Positions 36,822 to 48,305 of a DNA stretch of 64,000 nt are shown here, piece after piece; the stretch's first letter is position 1, and each line of letters starts with the position of its first letter. Position numbers and translations under genes: made by a program. The notes under the pieces were generated by a model that worked only from the letters and a program-made list of their open reading frames with translations, was not told the DNA's origin and made no database searches. Location of the stretch: NCBI RefSeq assembly GCF_958295425.1, contig NC_081143.1, positions 13,210,094-13,274,093 on the forward strand, in the 5' to 3' direction. This DNA comes from Solea solea. Lineage: Eukaryota; Chordata; Actinopteri; Pleuronectiformes; Soleidae.

Positions 36822-37560
36822 TACAGTGCATATGTAAAGTCTTCATTTCTGTATAGTCATGCTGCAGTAGTGCTAAACCTGCTATTTGCACTAAAATGAT
36901 AAATTAATTGAAAAGGAAGAAAAAATAAATGGTCATATTGGTTTGAATATTGAGATCCTTTACTCCTGTTTTGTTTGTTTGTTTATTTTGAGTAAAACCC
37001 AAAAAGATTTGCACATCTGTATTCAGGGATTGTCTGTCATTTTTATCTGCACAAGTTCTGTAAGGTTGAGCAGCTGTCTGTGAACTATTGTTTTCAGGTT
37101 ATGTTTAATTGGGTTCAAATGAGGTCTCAGAGGCTCTTGTGGATATTCATCCACTTCTGTTTTGGCTTGGTTGTTTGCTTAAGGTTGCTCTGTTGGAAGG
37201 TGAAGCTTTAACCCAGTCAGAGGACCTCTCGACTAGGTTTTCATTCAGAATTGCTGTATTTTGCTCAGTCCAGCTTACTCTCAAGTCTGACCAGCCCCAC
37301 CACTGTGCTTAACTATTAGTGTAGGATATACTACGCAGATGGTGACTGGTTTCCCCAAACAGTGTAATCTTAGTTTCATCAATGTGTAGAATCTGCTTTC
37401 TCACAGTCTGATAATATACCCCCCCAAAAAAATAAATAAATAAATAAATAACGTGTCTGTCTTGAAGAGAGGCAATCATCTGATGACTCCACTCTAAAGT
37501 CAGTGGAGTGCTGCAAGGATGGCTGTCATTACCTCCACACAAGTAAAGGATGTTTTTTTC
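36822..37560 (-). pseudogene. Tc1/mariner transposon relic, 3' half
   Basis: The left end is TA followed by cagtgcatatgtaaagt (36824 onward), matching the terminal repeat of Tc1-like elements and their TA target. The coding strand is minus. Around 37205-37140 the translation FTFQQSNLKQTTKPKQKWMN aligns with the catalytic 'FQQDND.KHT......W' block of Tc1 transposases; the Asp of QQDND is Ser here, so the catalytic centre is lost. Near 37258-37228, AKYS then (one frame over) ILNENL matches 'AKYR.ILNENL'. Further similarity on the plus strand (ggtttccccaaacagtgtaatc; ggtggagtgctgcaagg-like words) extends to about 37557. The other terminal repeat and the N-terminal DNA-binding domain are missing. 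It is an old, inactive copy. Confidence 0.85.
37429..37452. repeat. (AATA)n microsatellite inside the Tc1 relic
   Basis: Five to six AATA units preceded by an A-run interrupt the transposase similarity, so they expanded after insertion. Confidence 0.9.
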
Positions 37561-39867
37561 AGTCTCTCTGTTTATCTGTTTGCAGGATTTCTCAAAAAGC
37601 CCTTCACTGATGTGCATAATTTGGAGTCAGGCTGGGGCATGACCCAAGAGCCCATGAAATCCAGGAGCAACTCTGATTTAGCAGGTGGGTACAGGATTGC
37701 TTTCTCACTTTCCCTTTGTTTACAGATGTATGTGCTCCCTGTGCACTGTGCACTAGTGCATCCCATATGGGCATTATTGGGCTTTGTGGTTTGGCAACAT
37801 GGGCCTCTTTTGTCTTTTTCCTTGAGGAAATGTCTTGTTAGACTCCCCTTAAGTAGATTATTCGGTGTAACGGTTCATGCTGCTGCTGACTAATTAAGAC
37901 TGCTCTAAAACACGACACTGATCAAACCATTTTTTCCCTATTTTGTGAAGTCATGATTGCAGGTTTTTGCTCAGTTACTGGATTTTTCTCTGGGCGATTA
38001 ATGACTGAATGTTAAAAGTTACAGTAATGCACTTATCTGACAGTAAACTGAGTGTGATTGGTTTATTTATGCTCTCATAGTTTGATCATGGTGAAATATT
38101 TTTGGCATTCATTTAGCATTTTCTTTATTAAAATCTGTTCATAGAGGTCATCATTTTTTTAAAGCCTCTATATTGAAATGGCATGGATTTGTTTTTATTG
38201 TTATACTTTTTTTATAAGAGGCATCACAGCATGATGGTTATTTATTGACTTCTGTGAGCTATATATTTTGGTGCTTAAGTTGCACATTCTTGACGACAGC
38301 AGTTTTTGCATGGCCATAAATAGTGTAAAGATGGTATTAGCCCAGGGATGGAAATGCAGGGAAAGTGTGTGCCCTAAAGGAGCTGTTCACTGTTGCAGAA
38401 TGTCCTTCGCACCCCAGTAAATCAATGACTGCTAATACAGGAGACTAACCCTGCCCTTTCCCCATTCCATCTCCCAACACTAACACGCACCACTGACACA
38501 TGTCATACTTTGGTCACCTGGGAGGAAAAGGGAGAGGAGAACACAGAGAAACATGGTCCGGGTGATAAACTGAGGGAGCTCTACATGAGTATCCCTGCTT
38601 TACAGAATGGTCATCACAGCCTAAACCTCTAGAGAGCCTCAGTGAGCGCATGCTGACAGGCTGCAAAGACACGTCAAGCCTATGGAGGAAAACAGAGCTA
38701 AGGCCACATGGCACATGGAGGGATCTCCATTTCTAAAATCTTGTTTTTTTTACAGTGTTTTTAAAACATGGAACCCCTCTGTCATTATAAAGGTCATCTG
38801 GTGTCTTGTTGAGACACATCTAACTGCACACATGCACAGAAACACAGCTTGCAAAGTGTGACTCTCTCTGTAAGAGGTTTCATTAAAAACAAGATGAATG
38901 AAGCCAAATTCAGCAAGATAGAAACTGAATTGTGCTGTTCATATTCTTTTGGCAATGTTATCACATTTAAATATTTGGCAATGATCATCAAAGCACATTG
39001 ACTCATCCCTGTGTCTGTATTCTATGTTGTATTTTCTGTCTGTCAATAGGTGCACACGAGTTCTATAGAAGTAGTGTTGTTTATTTGATGGAGGGGTTGG
39101 ACATAACCCAAGGGTAGGATTTTTCTTTCATCAACATGGTGAGATGGGGCGTTAGCATAATTGGCAAAGGTATGCACTTTGCAAGCCCCATTCTAGTTTT
39201 AAATAATAAATTAGACTCTTCTAGATACAGCAGCTCCTGGACAAATGGTAATGAATCTGCAAATCACCATGGGAAACTCCTGCAATTTGGCAGAGCAACA
39301 CATTTTGGAAAGTGGAGCGGTAATGCAGGAAAAACACAACTTGTATGTTCATTTTGACATTTGTAAAGATGAAGTTATGATTTACAATAATGCAGTCAGG
39401 AAAGACAAGTGCATGTTTCAATGGTGAAAACTGCTCTCTCCCCTGAATTGAAAATCAATCACTACTTGTTACTTTTCATAATAACTTTCTCAAATAAAAC
39501 ATGTTGCTTTAATTTTCAATGAAAAAAACATAGAGCCAAGATTGTAAATGCAGTCATTCTATAGTCCTTCAACTACTGTATATGTGTCACGTTTTATATG
39601 ATGTTAAATATGAATAGTATTACTATTATTGGTAGTAGTAGTAGTAGTATCATTCTTACCATTATAATGGTTATTAATAATATAGTTGAGTAGCAGTGCC
39701 AGATTTGGTTAGTGAGAAGGGTGAAAGAGGACAAAGTACATCATGGGCCCATAGCAGCATATCTAAGGGACAATTCAGGGTTTGGCCCAACTTAAATTTA
39801 ACGACTGTTATTCAACTAAATTAAAAAAAAAATCAATAGTGGCATTTGCGGCATTTCAAAAAGCCTT
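37561..39867. other. Unannotated DNA
   Basis: The forward frame 37519-37893 begins inside the Tc1 relic and continues without a motif. A (GTA)n run lies at about 39628-39649. No gene is visible. Confidence 0.5.
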
Positions 39868-39908
39868 GAGACCCATTTGAGGCTTTCAAAAAGCCTCAAA
39901 TGGGTCTC
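39868..39908. repeat. Perfect 19-bp inverted repeat with 3-nt loop
   Basis: gagacccatttgaggcttt (39868-39886) and its exact complement (39890-39908) flank caa. The direct repeat tttcaaaaagcct occurs at 39854-39866 and again at 39884-39896, bridging the left flank and the centre. Confidence 0.95.
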
Positions 39909-40006
39909 TCTAACTGTACATTAGTTTTCCCTCAGTCTTATTTAGCTGCAAGTGTGTGCTTGTTCAGTCTGGGTCCATTTGTATCAGAGACACAGTGTTG
40001 AATATC

Positions 40007-40156
40007 GTTAGCCTAATAGCATAGTTGCCTAAGTCATTTTTTTGGTAATTGTGATATCTGCCTAACTTAACAGTCCTACCACTGCTGCATCACCCTACCT
40101 TATTCCCTACGTCCTACGTTCAAATATGACTTAGGCAACTATGCTATTAGGCTAAC
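40007..40156. repeat. Perfect 31-bp inverted repeat with 88-nt spacer
   Basis: The left arm 40007-40037 (gttagcctaatagcatag...) and right arm 40126-40156 (...ctatgctattaggctaac) are exact complements over 31 bp. No terminal-repeat family is recognised and the spacer is non-coding. It lies 99 bp from the 39868 palindrome. Confidence 0.95.
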
Positions 40157-41100
40157 AGTATGGTAATTCCAAGGAATTATTGGCCAAATGTTTTCTTTAA
40201 AACTCAATAAAAAAAAATAAAAAAAGCCCAATCCAGACAGTCACACACCACCCATCATTGAGATTGGTTTAATACATACTGTACATGAGCGTAACAAAAT
40301 CAAGGAAGCGAAAACTTAATAAATAATTATAAAAAGTGTAATTGCATGATATTGTACATCTCTGTAATTAGTTCACTGGGAATTGATTAATAATTTTGGT
40401 CTCCCTACTCCCCTATTATTCCTGTTCTTAAATGTTGCTTTTAACTACTGTGATTATCAATCCACATGGAACAGCACCTTGACTAGTTATCTGTGGGCAA
40501 TTGGACTTGGCTACTGAAGATGACTATTACCTGGATGAATAAGTACATTCGCAGAAACTGGAAATACATTTGTTGTGTTTAATTAATCACAGCCTTCATT
40601 AAATCACAGCTTTCTAGCGACATTCTCACCAACAAAAAGGGTGCATATTACTTATTTGTAACAACAGGAAAGAGTGCAGTGAAAAAAACTTGTCATTGCT
40701 CATAAAATTAAACAATTGTGTGGACGTGGAGTGGGAAGAGGAAGATTATGTTGGAGAGTGTCAATGATGCCGATGCCCTCATCAGTGACGTCCACCCACA
40801 TTCAGGTGACATTCTGCGAAGGCAACAATGAATCATAACATCAGGTTTGCTCAGTAATATTTTCTTTGTTTTAAAGAGTGTCCTAGTTGTTTAAAGGGGA
40901 CTGCTAAACTAATGTTCTTCAGTTTACAGAGTTAGACTACTAAAAACACGAAGCCAATACATGGCTAATGATGAGAGGAGTTACTTGGGCTTTTATCAGT
41001 CCATCACATGTATTCACCTGCCCCATTCCCCAAACACTTTATTTTCCTTCTAGCCTACACTGACAATGTGCTGTTGAATGTATTACCTTAATGAATGCCT
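40157..41100. other. Unannotated DNA with one MITE-like fragment
   Basis: The fragment at 40487-40560 is annotated separately. The rest shows no gene. Confidence 0.5.
40487..40560. repeat. Fragment of interspersed repeat, family G
   Basis: 'ttatctgtgggcaattgg' matches 'ttagctgtaggcaactgg' at 63828-63845 in the same orientation. The following 'acctggatgaataagtacattcgca' matches the complement of the word at about 63800-63828. The repeat therefore has inverted ends, seen here in different arrangements. I recall the words as a common fish repeat; class unknown. Confidence 0.55.
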
Positions 41101-41102
41101 TA

Positions 41103-41597
41103 CATTAGTTGTTTGAACCGTCCAAAGATCACTGCTATGCTGATGATACCCAGCTGTATCTGTCATTCCCACCTGACGACGACATGGTCTCAGCACAGAT
41201 TTCAGATTGTCTCTCTGACATATCTGCATGGATAAAAGCCCATCACCTCCAGCTAAACCTCTCCAAAACTTTACTGATGGTCTTCCAGCCAAGCCACCGA
41301 TACATCATAACATCTATGCATGGCACATCGACACCCCATCTCTGCCTCCTTCCAAGATAGCAAGAAACTCGGGTGTCATGATTGATGAGCAGTTGACCTT
41401 TACACATCATGTTTACGACATGTCGCCCGGTCATGTCGCTTTGCACTATTCAATATAGAAAAATCAGGCTGCACCTAACCCAACAGGCTACCCAGCTCCT
41501 AGTAAAGGCTTTGGTCATCTGCTGCCTCGACTACTGCAAAGTCCTGCTAACAGGCCCCCTGACCTGTTCTGTTAAACCACTACAGTTCACTACACTT
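41103..41597 (+). pseudogene. L2-like LINE reverse transcriptase fragment, interrupted by assembly gap
   Basis: The forward frame from 41109 reads HCYADDTQLYLSFPPDDD, the reverse-transcriptase catalytic YADD box in the context typical of fish L2/CR1-type LINEs. It continues with ISAWIKAHHLQLNLSKTLLM ('W...N.L.LN..KT'). A frameshift near 41290-41350 is followed by NSGVMIDEQLTFTHHV ('LGV.ID..L.F..H'). A third frame has TQLLVKALVICCLDYCKVLL ('LV.ALV.S.LDYCN.LL'). The copy ends at the N gap. The 5' portion (endonuclease and RT fingers) is missing. Confidence 0.85.
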
Positions 41598-41797
41598 NNN
41601 NNNNNNNNNNNNNNNNNNNNNNNNNNNNNNNNNNNNNNNNNNNNNNNNNNNNNNNNNNNNNNNNNNNNNNNNNNNNNNNNNNNNNNNNNNNNNNNNNNNN
41701 NNNNNNNNNNNNNNNNNNNNNNNNNNNNNNNNNNNNNNNNNNNNNNNNNNNNNNNNNNNNNNNNNNNNNNNNNNNNNNNNNNNNNNNNNNNNNNNNN
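41598..41797. other. Assembly gap (200 N)
   Basis: Exactly 200 undetermined bases, probably a fixed-size placeholder; the true length is unknown. It falls inside an L2-like LINE, a likely cause of assembly failure. Confidence 0.99.
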
Positions 41798-42361
41798 CAG
41801 TACAAACTTCATCTCATAACATTATAGATTAGCGGTCACACACAAAAAAAGGTTTCACAAAGGCTGTTAAAACACTTTAATGTAATACAAAAAAAAAAGA
41901 ACAACTTGCCTAATAACATAACATTGGTAATGTTATGATGCTTTGCCATTTTGGGTCAAATTACTTTCCCAGCTGCCTGCAGGTTAAACCATGTTCCTAC
42001 AAAACATGTGTATTTAAATTGTCACAATAATTAAAATGAATTCACTGCATACCCCCCAGTGTAACTGTCAAATCAATTTGTATTCATTGACAATTAGTCA
42101 GGATTTAAGAGCAGCACTCGACTAGGGTCCAATTATTTGCTCAGACAGCAACTCATATCCACTACACAGAAAACACATGTTGTGCCATTCCCATTTGTCT
42201 TTGCGCTGAGACATATTCACATGGATGAAGGGACACTTTGTTTATATATACCACAACTAATTCCCTAACTCCATACTCTAAGGTACCATGATCAATTAGT
42301 CTCCCTGACACAACATCAAAACTGTCTTATTATCTCTAGTCATATTTGATGTAATCATTCA
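41798..42361. other. Unannotated DNA after the gap
   Basis: No LINE coding similarity is visible immediately to the right of the gap, so the element is not simply continuous across it. No gene. Confidence 0.5.
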
Positions 42362-42384
42362 TTGAACATCTGCTTCATGGTCAA

Positions 42385-42560
42385 ATTGCTTTGCCGTGTG
42401 CAACAGTACACAAATCTGCCAATATATGAGTCAGTATGCTACTCAACTTTTGGTGCAGGCAATGATTATCGCTTGCCTCCACAACTGCACTGGCCTTCTG
42501 GCGGGCTTCCCTTCCAGCAGAGTCCAAACCGTGCAGATGGTCCTTGACTTGCTCTACTCA
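42385..42560 (+). pseudogene. Second L2-like LINE fragment
   Basis: The frame 42396-42578 reads YATQLLVQAMIIACLHNCTG and then LLAGFPSSRVQTVQMV. It covers the same protein region as the end of the copy before the gap ('ATQLLVQALV.S.LDYCN.LLAGLP...IKPLQM'). The nucleotide sequences differ too much for a recent duplication. The invariant Asp-Tyr of LDYC is His-Asn here, so this is decayed. A possible remote continuation is at about 43125-43165 (VFKNLLEHL, compare 'FK..LKTHLF'). Confidence 0.75.
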
Positions 42561-43650
42561 TCAGCCTTTCGTCTCTGAATCTGAGTTCTGCCTCCGCCGT
42601 TCCTGGCTTCTGTCGGGATCATTTCCTTGGCTGTCCAGTGTTTCACTGGACTTACTGGAGTGTGTTCCTCTGTTGCCTGTTGGATTCCCCTGGTACCATG
42701 TCATTGACGTGAGTCGGTCCAATGCACAAATCCAAACCAATGTATTCCATGCTTGTCTTTTGTTGGTGTGCCGCATTGATGCTCATTGGCCCCTTCCAGG
42801 CTGGTAAACTGCCTCTACAAAAACTACAGCAGTGAGTGACATAGTCATCCCTAGCCCACTGCATTAAGTCTATTACAGAACTTTGCATCCAGAGCTGCTG
42901 ACTCGCCAGTCTGCCGCCAAACTCCATATAGACTCTGCTCAATCTTCCATTGAACTGCTTACCTTGCTTTAATTCATTAAAACTGCTACATCTGATTTCC
43001 CACCCGTCTGCCATTTGTGCAGCTCATGAGTCCTAAATACACCCATTTCACATATGAACATATTCTCTTTTTCAGTCAATCTTTCCAATAACATTCCAGA
43101 GTGTTATTGTTTATGCTTTTAAAAGCAGGGGAATTCAATGCTGTGTTCAAGAACCTCTTAGAACACCTCACATCCCTTCTTCACATCTCTTGACACATTT
43201 CCTCCAACTCCTTAACATGTCTAACCAGCAGTTACTGGGCATTTCCGGAGCTCTGCTTTACAAACACAGAGCACATACTTGACCCTATGTTTGCTAAGAT
43301 AATGAGAGAGGAAGGTATTCTCCTTAAAAAAAATGTAAACTTCACTTGTTAATGGAAATTGTAGATACTGTACATCTTGGTCGCTACGGCCACAAGAAAG
43401 CTTTTTTCTGGATGCACATTATGGAGAACAAGGGTTAGTTGTTCTGATGGATTCCAGCTGAAATGCAACAGAAATAAGTTTTTATTTAGAGATAAGAGCA
43501 TAGCAGTATGAATTAAGATTAAGTCTTCAATATGATTAATTACCATCTCATTTCCTCTCTTGACTTAAAAAAATTAATGCTTAACTTTATTTTTTTTTCA
43601 CATAAAAAATTCACACAGCTTTCATTTGACATTATTCAATTTACATGTCC
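42561..43650. other. Possible further LINE debris
   Basis: The block 42561-43020 is more GC-rich than its surroundings and open in several frames, but I recognise no motif. It may be LINE-derived or an unrelated repeat. 43021-43650 is AT-rich with no gene. Confidence 0.35.
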
Positions 43651-43675
43651 TCATACCTGTATGATTGATTCTAGC

Positions 43676-43757
43676 CTCTGTGTTTAGTTGTATCTAGGCG
43701 TTAAGCATTTTTGAGTTGCATTGTATTTGTATGAAAATAAATAAAGACTGACTGATA
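43676..43757 (+). repeat. Possible LINE/SINE 3' tail
   Basis: 'gtatttgtatgaaaataaataaagactgactgat' resembles the 3' terminus of several fish retroposons, where the consensus has forms like 'tgtatgaaa...aataaagattgattga', with a short TGAC repeat. Only the end is present. Confidence 0.4.
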
Positions 43758-46190
43758 CCTATAGGCTCACTGGCCAATGACATGGCACAAAACAAATATT
43801 GATTGGTTATTCAGTTGTCACAAGTTAGCTATTAGAAGCATCTTAATTGAATAATTATTCATCAGAGTTCACTTCTCTTCTCAGTGTTAAACTGTAAACT
43901 CTTAAGTTTATGAATAAGGATTTATGTGTGTTAACTTCACTAAGTATCTAGCAGTCGAATGACAAACGCACCCTAGAGTCTTTTCAGTGGGTGACTGGTG
44001 TCTGTGATATAATACATGGACTTGTGCTCAAGAGTCATCAGTGGCAAACTTGATAAATGAACATGATAGAGAGGGGGGAGGTGAAGAGAGAGATGGAGAA
44101 CTGGTGCTGCACCCCCTCTGGTTTTGGTGCTGGGGTCCACCTTGCAATTCTTAATGACTCGGTGTCGTTGATCTGTGAAGGAAAGAGAAAATGGGCCATT
44201 TAGGGAGAGAAACAGTGGACCTGTTACGTCTTGTACATTGTCTGGGATTTAAGTGAGAAAATCAATTTGTCATGACACTTTGCCGATAAAAGTAATTCCC
44301 CTGTTCTCTTTCCCTAGCCCTCATCTGATAGGCACACTGTGCTTAGCACCAAGAAGGGGGTTGGCATGATTTGTTGCGCACTTAGACACCTAGCAAATAT
44401 ATGCCCTGTGTTTCTAGATTTAAACTGAATAATGCTCGTAATTTCTGTTTACGCAAACACACACTCAAAGTAAAAACTTCCTTCCATCCAGTTCTATTCT
44501 CACAATACACTAAATATGTGTCGGCTAGTCAGGGACACAGAACCAGAGGTATAGAAACAGAATGACACTATAGTGAAAATAGAGTCTGGAATGTGGATCA
44601 ACTGTAATAGTCTAGGGCACTATGTGTCATAAAAATGCACCAAATGACAACCGTGTCTCCCCATGGTACTTGTGGGAGGGGGGGAATTTATTATCAGGTG
44701 AGAGATCCAGTCATGATGGCCAGCCTGACAACATTTTCCCCAGGTTCAATCAATCACGTGTGTCCTCTGTGAAGAGGCACCACCACAAGGGGCCCTCGGA
44801 GGCTTTGCCAGCAGATTAGTCACAGCCAAGTCTCATTTCTGCAGCTGCATCAGTACAAAGATGGAATGCTGAAGTAAGGGGGGAGTGATAGGCGAGAAAG
44901 GGGTAAAAGTACATGATAGAAGGGTTGAGACAAGGGTGTGGAATAGAAAAATGAAAGAAAAAGACGGGATGTGCAGAGTGTGAGCATGAAGAGGAGTATA
45001 AGCACGAGGTAAAAGCCGTTTGAAAAAAAGGGAAAGCAATCACTTGTTAAGGAAGTATTGATGAAATGAGTACAGAAAATAAACTACAATATAAATATGC
45101 TAGGCAAAGTGATATGAGAATATTGAAATGCATGGCAGAGTCACATGTGATTGGCACACAGTTTTTATGTAAATGTTTTAGTAGCACTTTATTTTTTCAC
45201 GGTCTTTACGCACCAACATGTACCACAATCTTAATTTTGTAAATCTATGACTTCATTTCAGCATCAAATCATTAATTAGGGGATAATTTGAACATGAACA
45301 GTTATAATAAGATTACTACATTTTGCCATAAAGATATACTTTGCTGAAGTACAATATCATCGGAAATATGTTCAACAGATACAGGTACAGGTACATTCAT
45401 GTGTCATTTAAGTACTACTTGTACATTAACTATGTGGTCCTTGCATAAACATAAATACTTACTGGATTATAATTCTACTGTTGATTGTGTTTGCATTCCA
45501 AAACAATCTTACTATAGGTTAGGGTTGAAAAACTGCCACTTTTAAGAAAAGCATTTTTTTCTGATATAATATCTCTGGCTGACAGCTATTTTGTAAGTAA
45601 AAAAAGAAATATTGCATTTGTTCACTGGACTTATAAGCAGAGCGTGTCAATCAAATCGTTTTATCGAATAGTCATGAAGGTGTAGGACCTGAGTTTATGA
45701 GTAAGGCTTCGCCTCGCTCACATAATTGGTGGATTCTTAATGATGTTCTTGTGGTGATGTAGTGGTTCTGTCCTGCTTTAAGTGATAATAGCAGCTTGCT
45801 CTGTTCATTACATTGGAGGAGAATGCTGACCCAGCCCAAATTGCCACAGCTGCATGCCACAATATCGAACTGCTCTCTGCTCTCCATCTCCTCCCGCATG
45901 ACACTGATATACACTTGTTTGCACTCAGTGATTATATGATCATAGCAATAAGAAAACACTTCTTTGTCTCTGCTCTTCAGGAAGATCAGAAAGTGCCACT
46001 TGTATTATTATTATGATATTTATTGACAGATTTTAAGTGTGGCACATACAAATGGCAACCTCCAAACCCAACTCAATTTAGACGCACATACACAAACACA
46101 CCATTTTTCTCAGTGGGACATGCTTAACTATAGTAACACATAAAGGAATACAGAGGTATGAATATAACATTCTATTGATGATTGTAGGAG
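43758..46190. other. Unannotated DNA
   Basis: Mostly unique AT-rich DNA. The block 44640-45050 is purine-rich on the plus strand. No gene motif is visible in the short frames at 44622-44819, 45672-45959 or 45813-46016. Confidence 0.5.
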
Positions 46191-46194
46191 CTAC

Positions 46195-46275
46195 TATAAG
46201 ACTGTAAAAAAACAGGCACCACAACACTGTCCCCTGAGGGAGCCCTTCTTTGTTAACCCCCATTAACCTGTCCAG
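46195..46275 (-). pseudogene. Possible reverse-transcriptase motif remnant
   Basis: The minus-strand translation reads GVNKEGLPQGTVLWCLFFYS, resembling the 'G.PQGTVL.P.LF' box of LINE reverse transcriptases. Only this short stretch matches and no flanking RT motifs are evident, so it could be coincidence. Confidence 0.3.
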
Positions 46276-46438
46276 TGAACAGGGCACAGTTTCACAGTCG
46301 TAGCCACTTAGGTTTGATCATGACCTTACTTTGTGCTTACAACTGTCTTATGCACCTGCCACATCTTGGCTGTACTCCAGCTGAGGTTCTCCTCTGCTCA
46401 CTTGTTCACCCCTGAGCATGTGCAAGCGCGAGACTTTT

Positions 46439-47652
46439 GGTGCTTCTCCACTATACAGTTCCAGCACGACTCGGCTCGGCACAGCTCAACTCACGTTTAT
46501 TTTTTTTGCTATTCCCTTAGGGATAATGCCTGGTACCTGGTACATTTTTAGTACCTGCTCTGACAAAGTTTCAAGCGAACTGAGCCAATACTGAATGTGA
46601 TATCGACAGACAGCGAACCGAACAATGCTGAACTGTAGATCAGTTAAAGGCCACATAGACCGGAAGCTCCAATTAACGCTGCGTTTGTGTGTGTATCTGC
46701 GTCATTACCTCGTTTATGAAACCCTAAAGTTTCAGAACAACAGTTCAGCCACTGCTGACAAAATAGTGTTGTATTGTTTTCCTGGGCTCTGCGAAGCGCA
46801 TCGGCACTTCCGTAGTTTGATGTCGTCATCAGAAATCCTCACCACTCCTCTCACCACCGTAGCGCCTCCTGGTGCGGCACTAGTCCGGGCACATCCAGTT
46901 GCGTACATTCAACCGCAGAAGAAGAAGAACTACTCTCGTTGTAGCTGCTGAGATGCAGAGCATCCAACGTGCCAGAGGGGGAGCTGTGTATCTGAGAGCT
47001 GGCCTATCTATTACGTCACTTCCAGGTACCTGGCCAATCACAGGACAGTAGGAAAGCTCTCGTTGGCTGGCCAATCACAACACAGTCCACGTTCTGGGGG
47101 TGTGGTTTTGGTCTGAAACAGCGCGGCTGACGAGAGCGTCAGTGAGGAGATATTTTGATCGGCTCGTTTGCAGCGATTAGGAGGATTTTAACCATGAAAA
47201 CAAGTTAATATATGTAAGTAGACCTCCATCACTAACATATATGTGTGATACAAGCATTCTATGTCGCCTTTAAAAAGACTTAAAAATCATGTGTTAATCT
47301 CCAACATTTAGCAAGGAAATTTCTAAAATCGCAATATTTACCAGAGGAGTCTAGTGTATTTAACGACAGCACTGCCGAAAGCTGGCGATCGTGAGGCGAA
47401 TCACAACCCTTTCCACCGTATTTCGGAGGGATTCTGTGCTCCGGTCATGCAGGAAGTAAATCTTTTAAACTGATTCTAATGATTTAGTACACTGAAAACA
47501 ACTGGTTTGCTTGTCGCTGGTTTGCGGGTGTTGCGTATAAAACAATGCCCCAGCTGTGACACAGCTGGTAGCCTACTATAGTCATGGAAAAGTATAACAA
47601 ACCAAGTAGAGTCGAGCCAAGTCCTGCAGGAACTGCATAGTGGAAAAACGCC
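46439..47652. mobile_element. Outer inverted-repeat DNA element (family S), split by a nested MITE
   Basis: The left end (ttctccactatacagttcc, about 46444-46462) and right end (complement tttttccactatgcagttcc, about 47628-47647) form inverted termini of roughly 40 bp. Both continue into ctcggctcg-like CpG words that I associate with an abundant fish element. Subterminal words such as 'cctggtacctggtac' (46530-46544) also fit. Without the nested MITE the element is about 590 bp, non-coding and therefore a non-autonomous copy. I could not identify a target-site duplication, so the superfamily is open. Confidence 0.75.
46644..47273. mobile_element. Full-length TTAA-flanked MITE, family K (Kolobok/T2-like)
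   Basis: It is bounded by TTAA at 46644-46647 and 47270-47273. Its body starts aggccacatagaccg and ends ttctatgtcgcct, giving terminal repeats of about 12-14 bp with one mismatch. Length is about 622 bp with no coding potential. TTAA duplication plus an AGG-starting terminus fits the Kolobok/T2 group (Xenopus T2 MITEs have TTAAAGGRR ends). piggyBac also uses TTAA but usually starts CCC. A truncated relative with an intact AGGCGACATAGA end lies at 23953. It is inserted inside the family-S element, so it arrived later. Confidence 0.8.
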
Positions 47653-48029
47653 ATTTGTACTTAAGGAACTTAAGGCTGTTTTAAAGAAGTCATACATGTT
47701 AAGAAATAGGTTCAGGAGCTGCAAACTGTTGGCCCCTGCTCTATTAGTTACCAAGTTTGTATACATTATGCAGCGTGATTGGGTCAGATGACTGAAAGGT
47801 CAACCTGTCAGTGTAAATAAACAGGTTCTTCCTCTGCAAGAATGGACCCCAAGTCAGGCTGATCTCTGACAAATTCTTAACACTAATGTATGTAAATAGT
47901 CAAATATCACTCTGTTAGGCTGCAGTAACACTTTATTTTACCAATCATTGGAGTCAGTAATTGCCTCTGAGAGATATTGAAAACGAGTTCAATCAAATAG
48001 TAGAATACTTAGATAATGACTGTGACAAT
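47653..48029. other. Unannotated DNA
   Basis: No gene or recognised repeat. Confidence 0.5.
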
Positions 48030-48305
48030 GGATTTCATTAACAATTAACCTGCCAATTATTTTCTAATCTAGATTAATCATTTTCTCATTAACATTTATC
48101 AGAAATGATAAGCAGTTTCATTTGATATGAAACTAAGAACTAAGAATCTCCAAAAAATGTTTTTTACTTTTCACGAAAAATGTCTGTAGCATTTAATTGA
48201 CAGACAGACAGACGATCATTGATCATCAAAATAACTTGCAATAATCTTTCTGTCAATCAACTAACTAATTACTCGACTAATAATTACTAACAACTATATG
48301 GAAAT
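48030..48305. repeat. Degenerate TTAATCGATTAA-type MITE
   Basis: The left end 'ttaacctgccaattattttct...attaatcattttct' and the right end 'atcatcaaaataacttgcaataat...ctaattactcgactaataatt' match in order the ends of a very common vertebrate non-autonomous element. That element is rich in 'cgattaatcg' words and ends near 'gactaattgttgcagc'. The interior is decayed and carries a (CAGA)n run at about 48202-48213. Confidence 0.6.

Noticed and set aside
37519..37893. 124-codon forward frame
   Set aside because: It starts in the antisense of a Tc1 relic, so its first part is transposon sequence read on the wrong strand.
41409..41819. 136-codon frame across the N gap
   Set aside because: Half of it is undetermined bases; only the LINE-like start is real.
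46644..47273. piggyBac MITE
   Set aside because: TTAA flanks fit, but the termini start AGG rather than the usual CCC; Kolobok/T2 fits better, though without a transposase this stays open.
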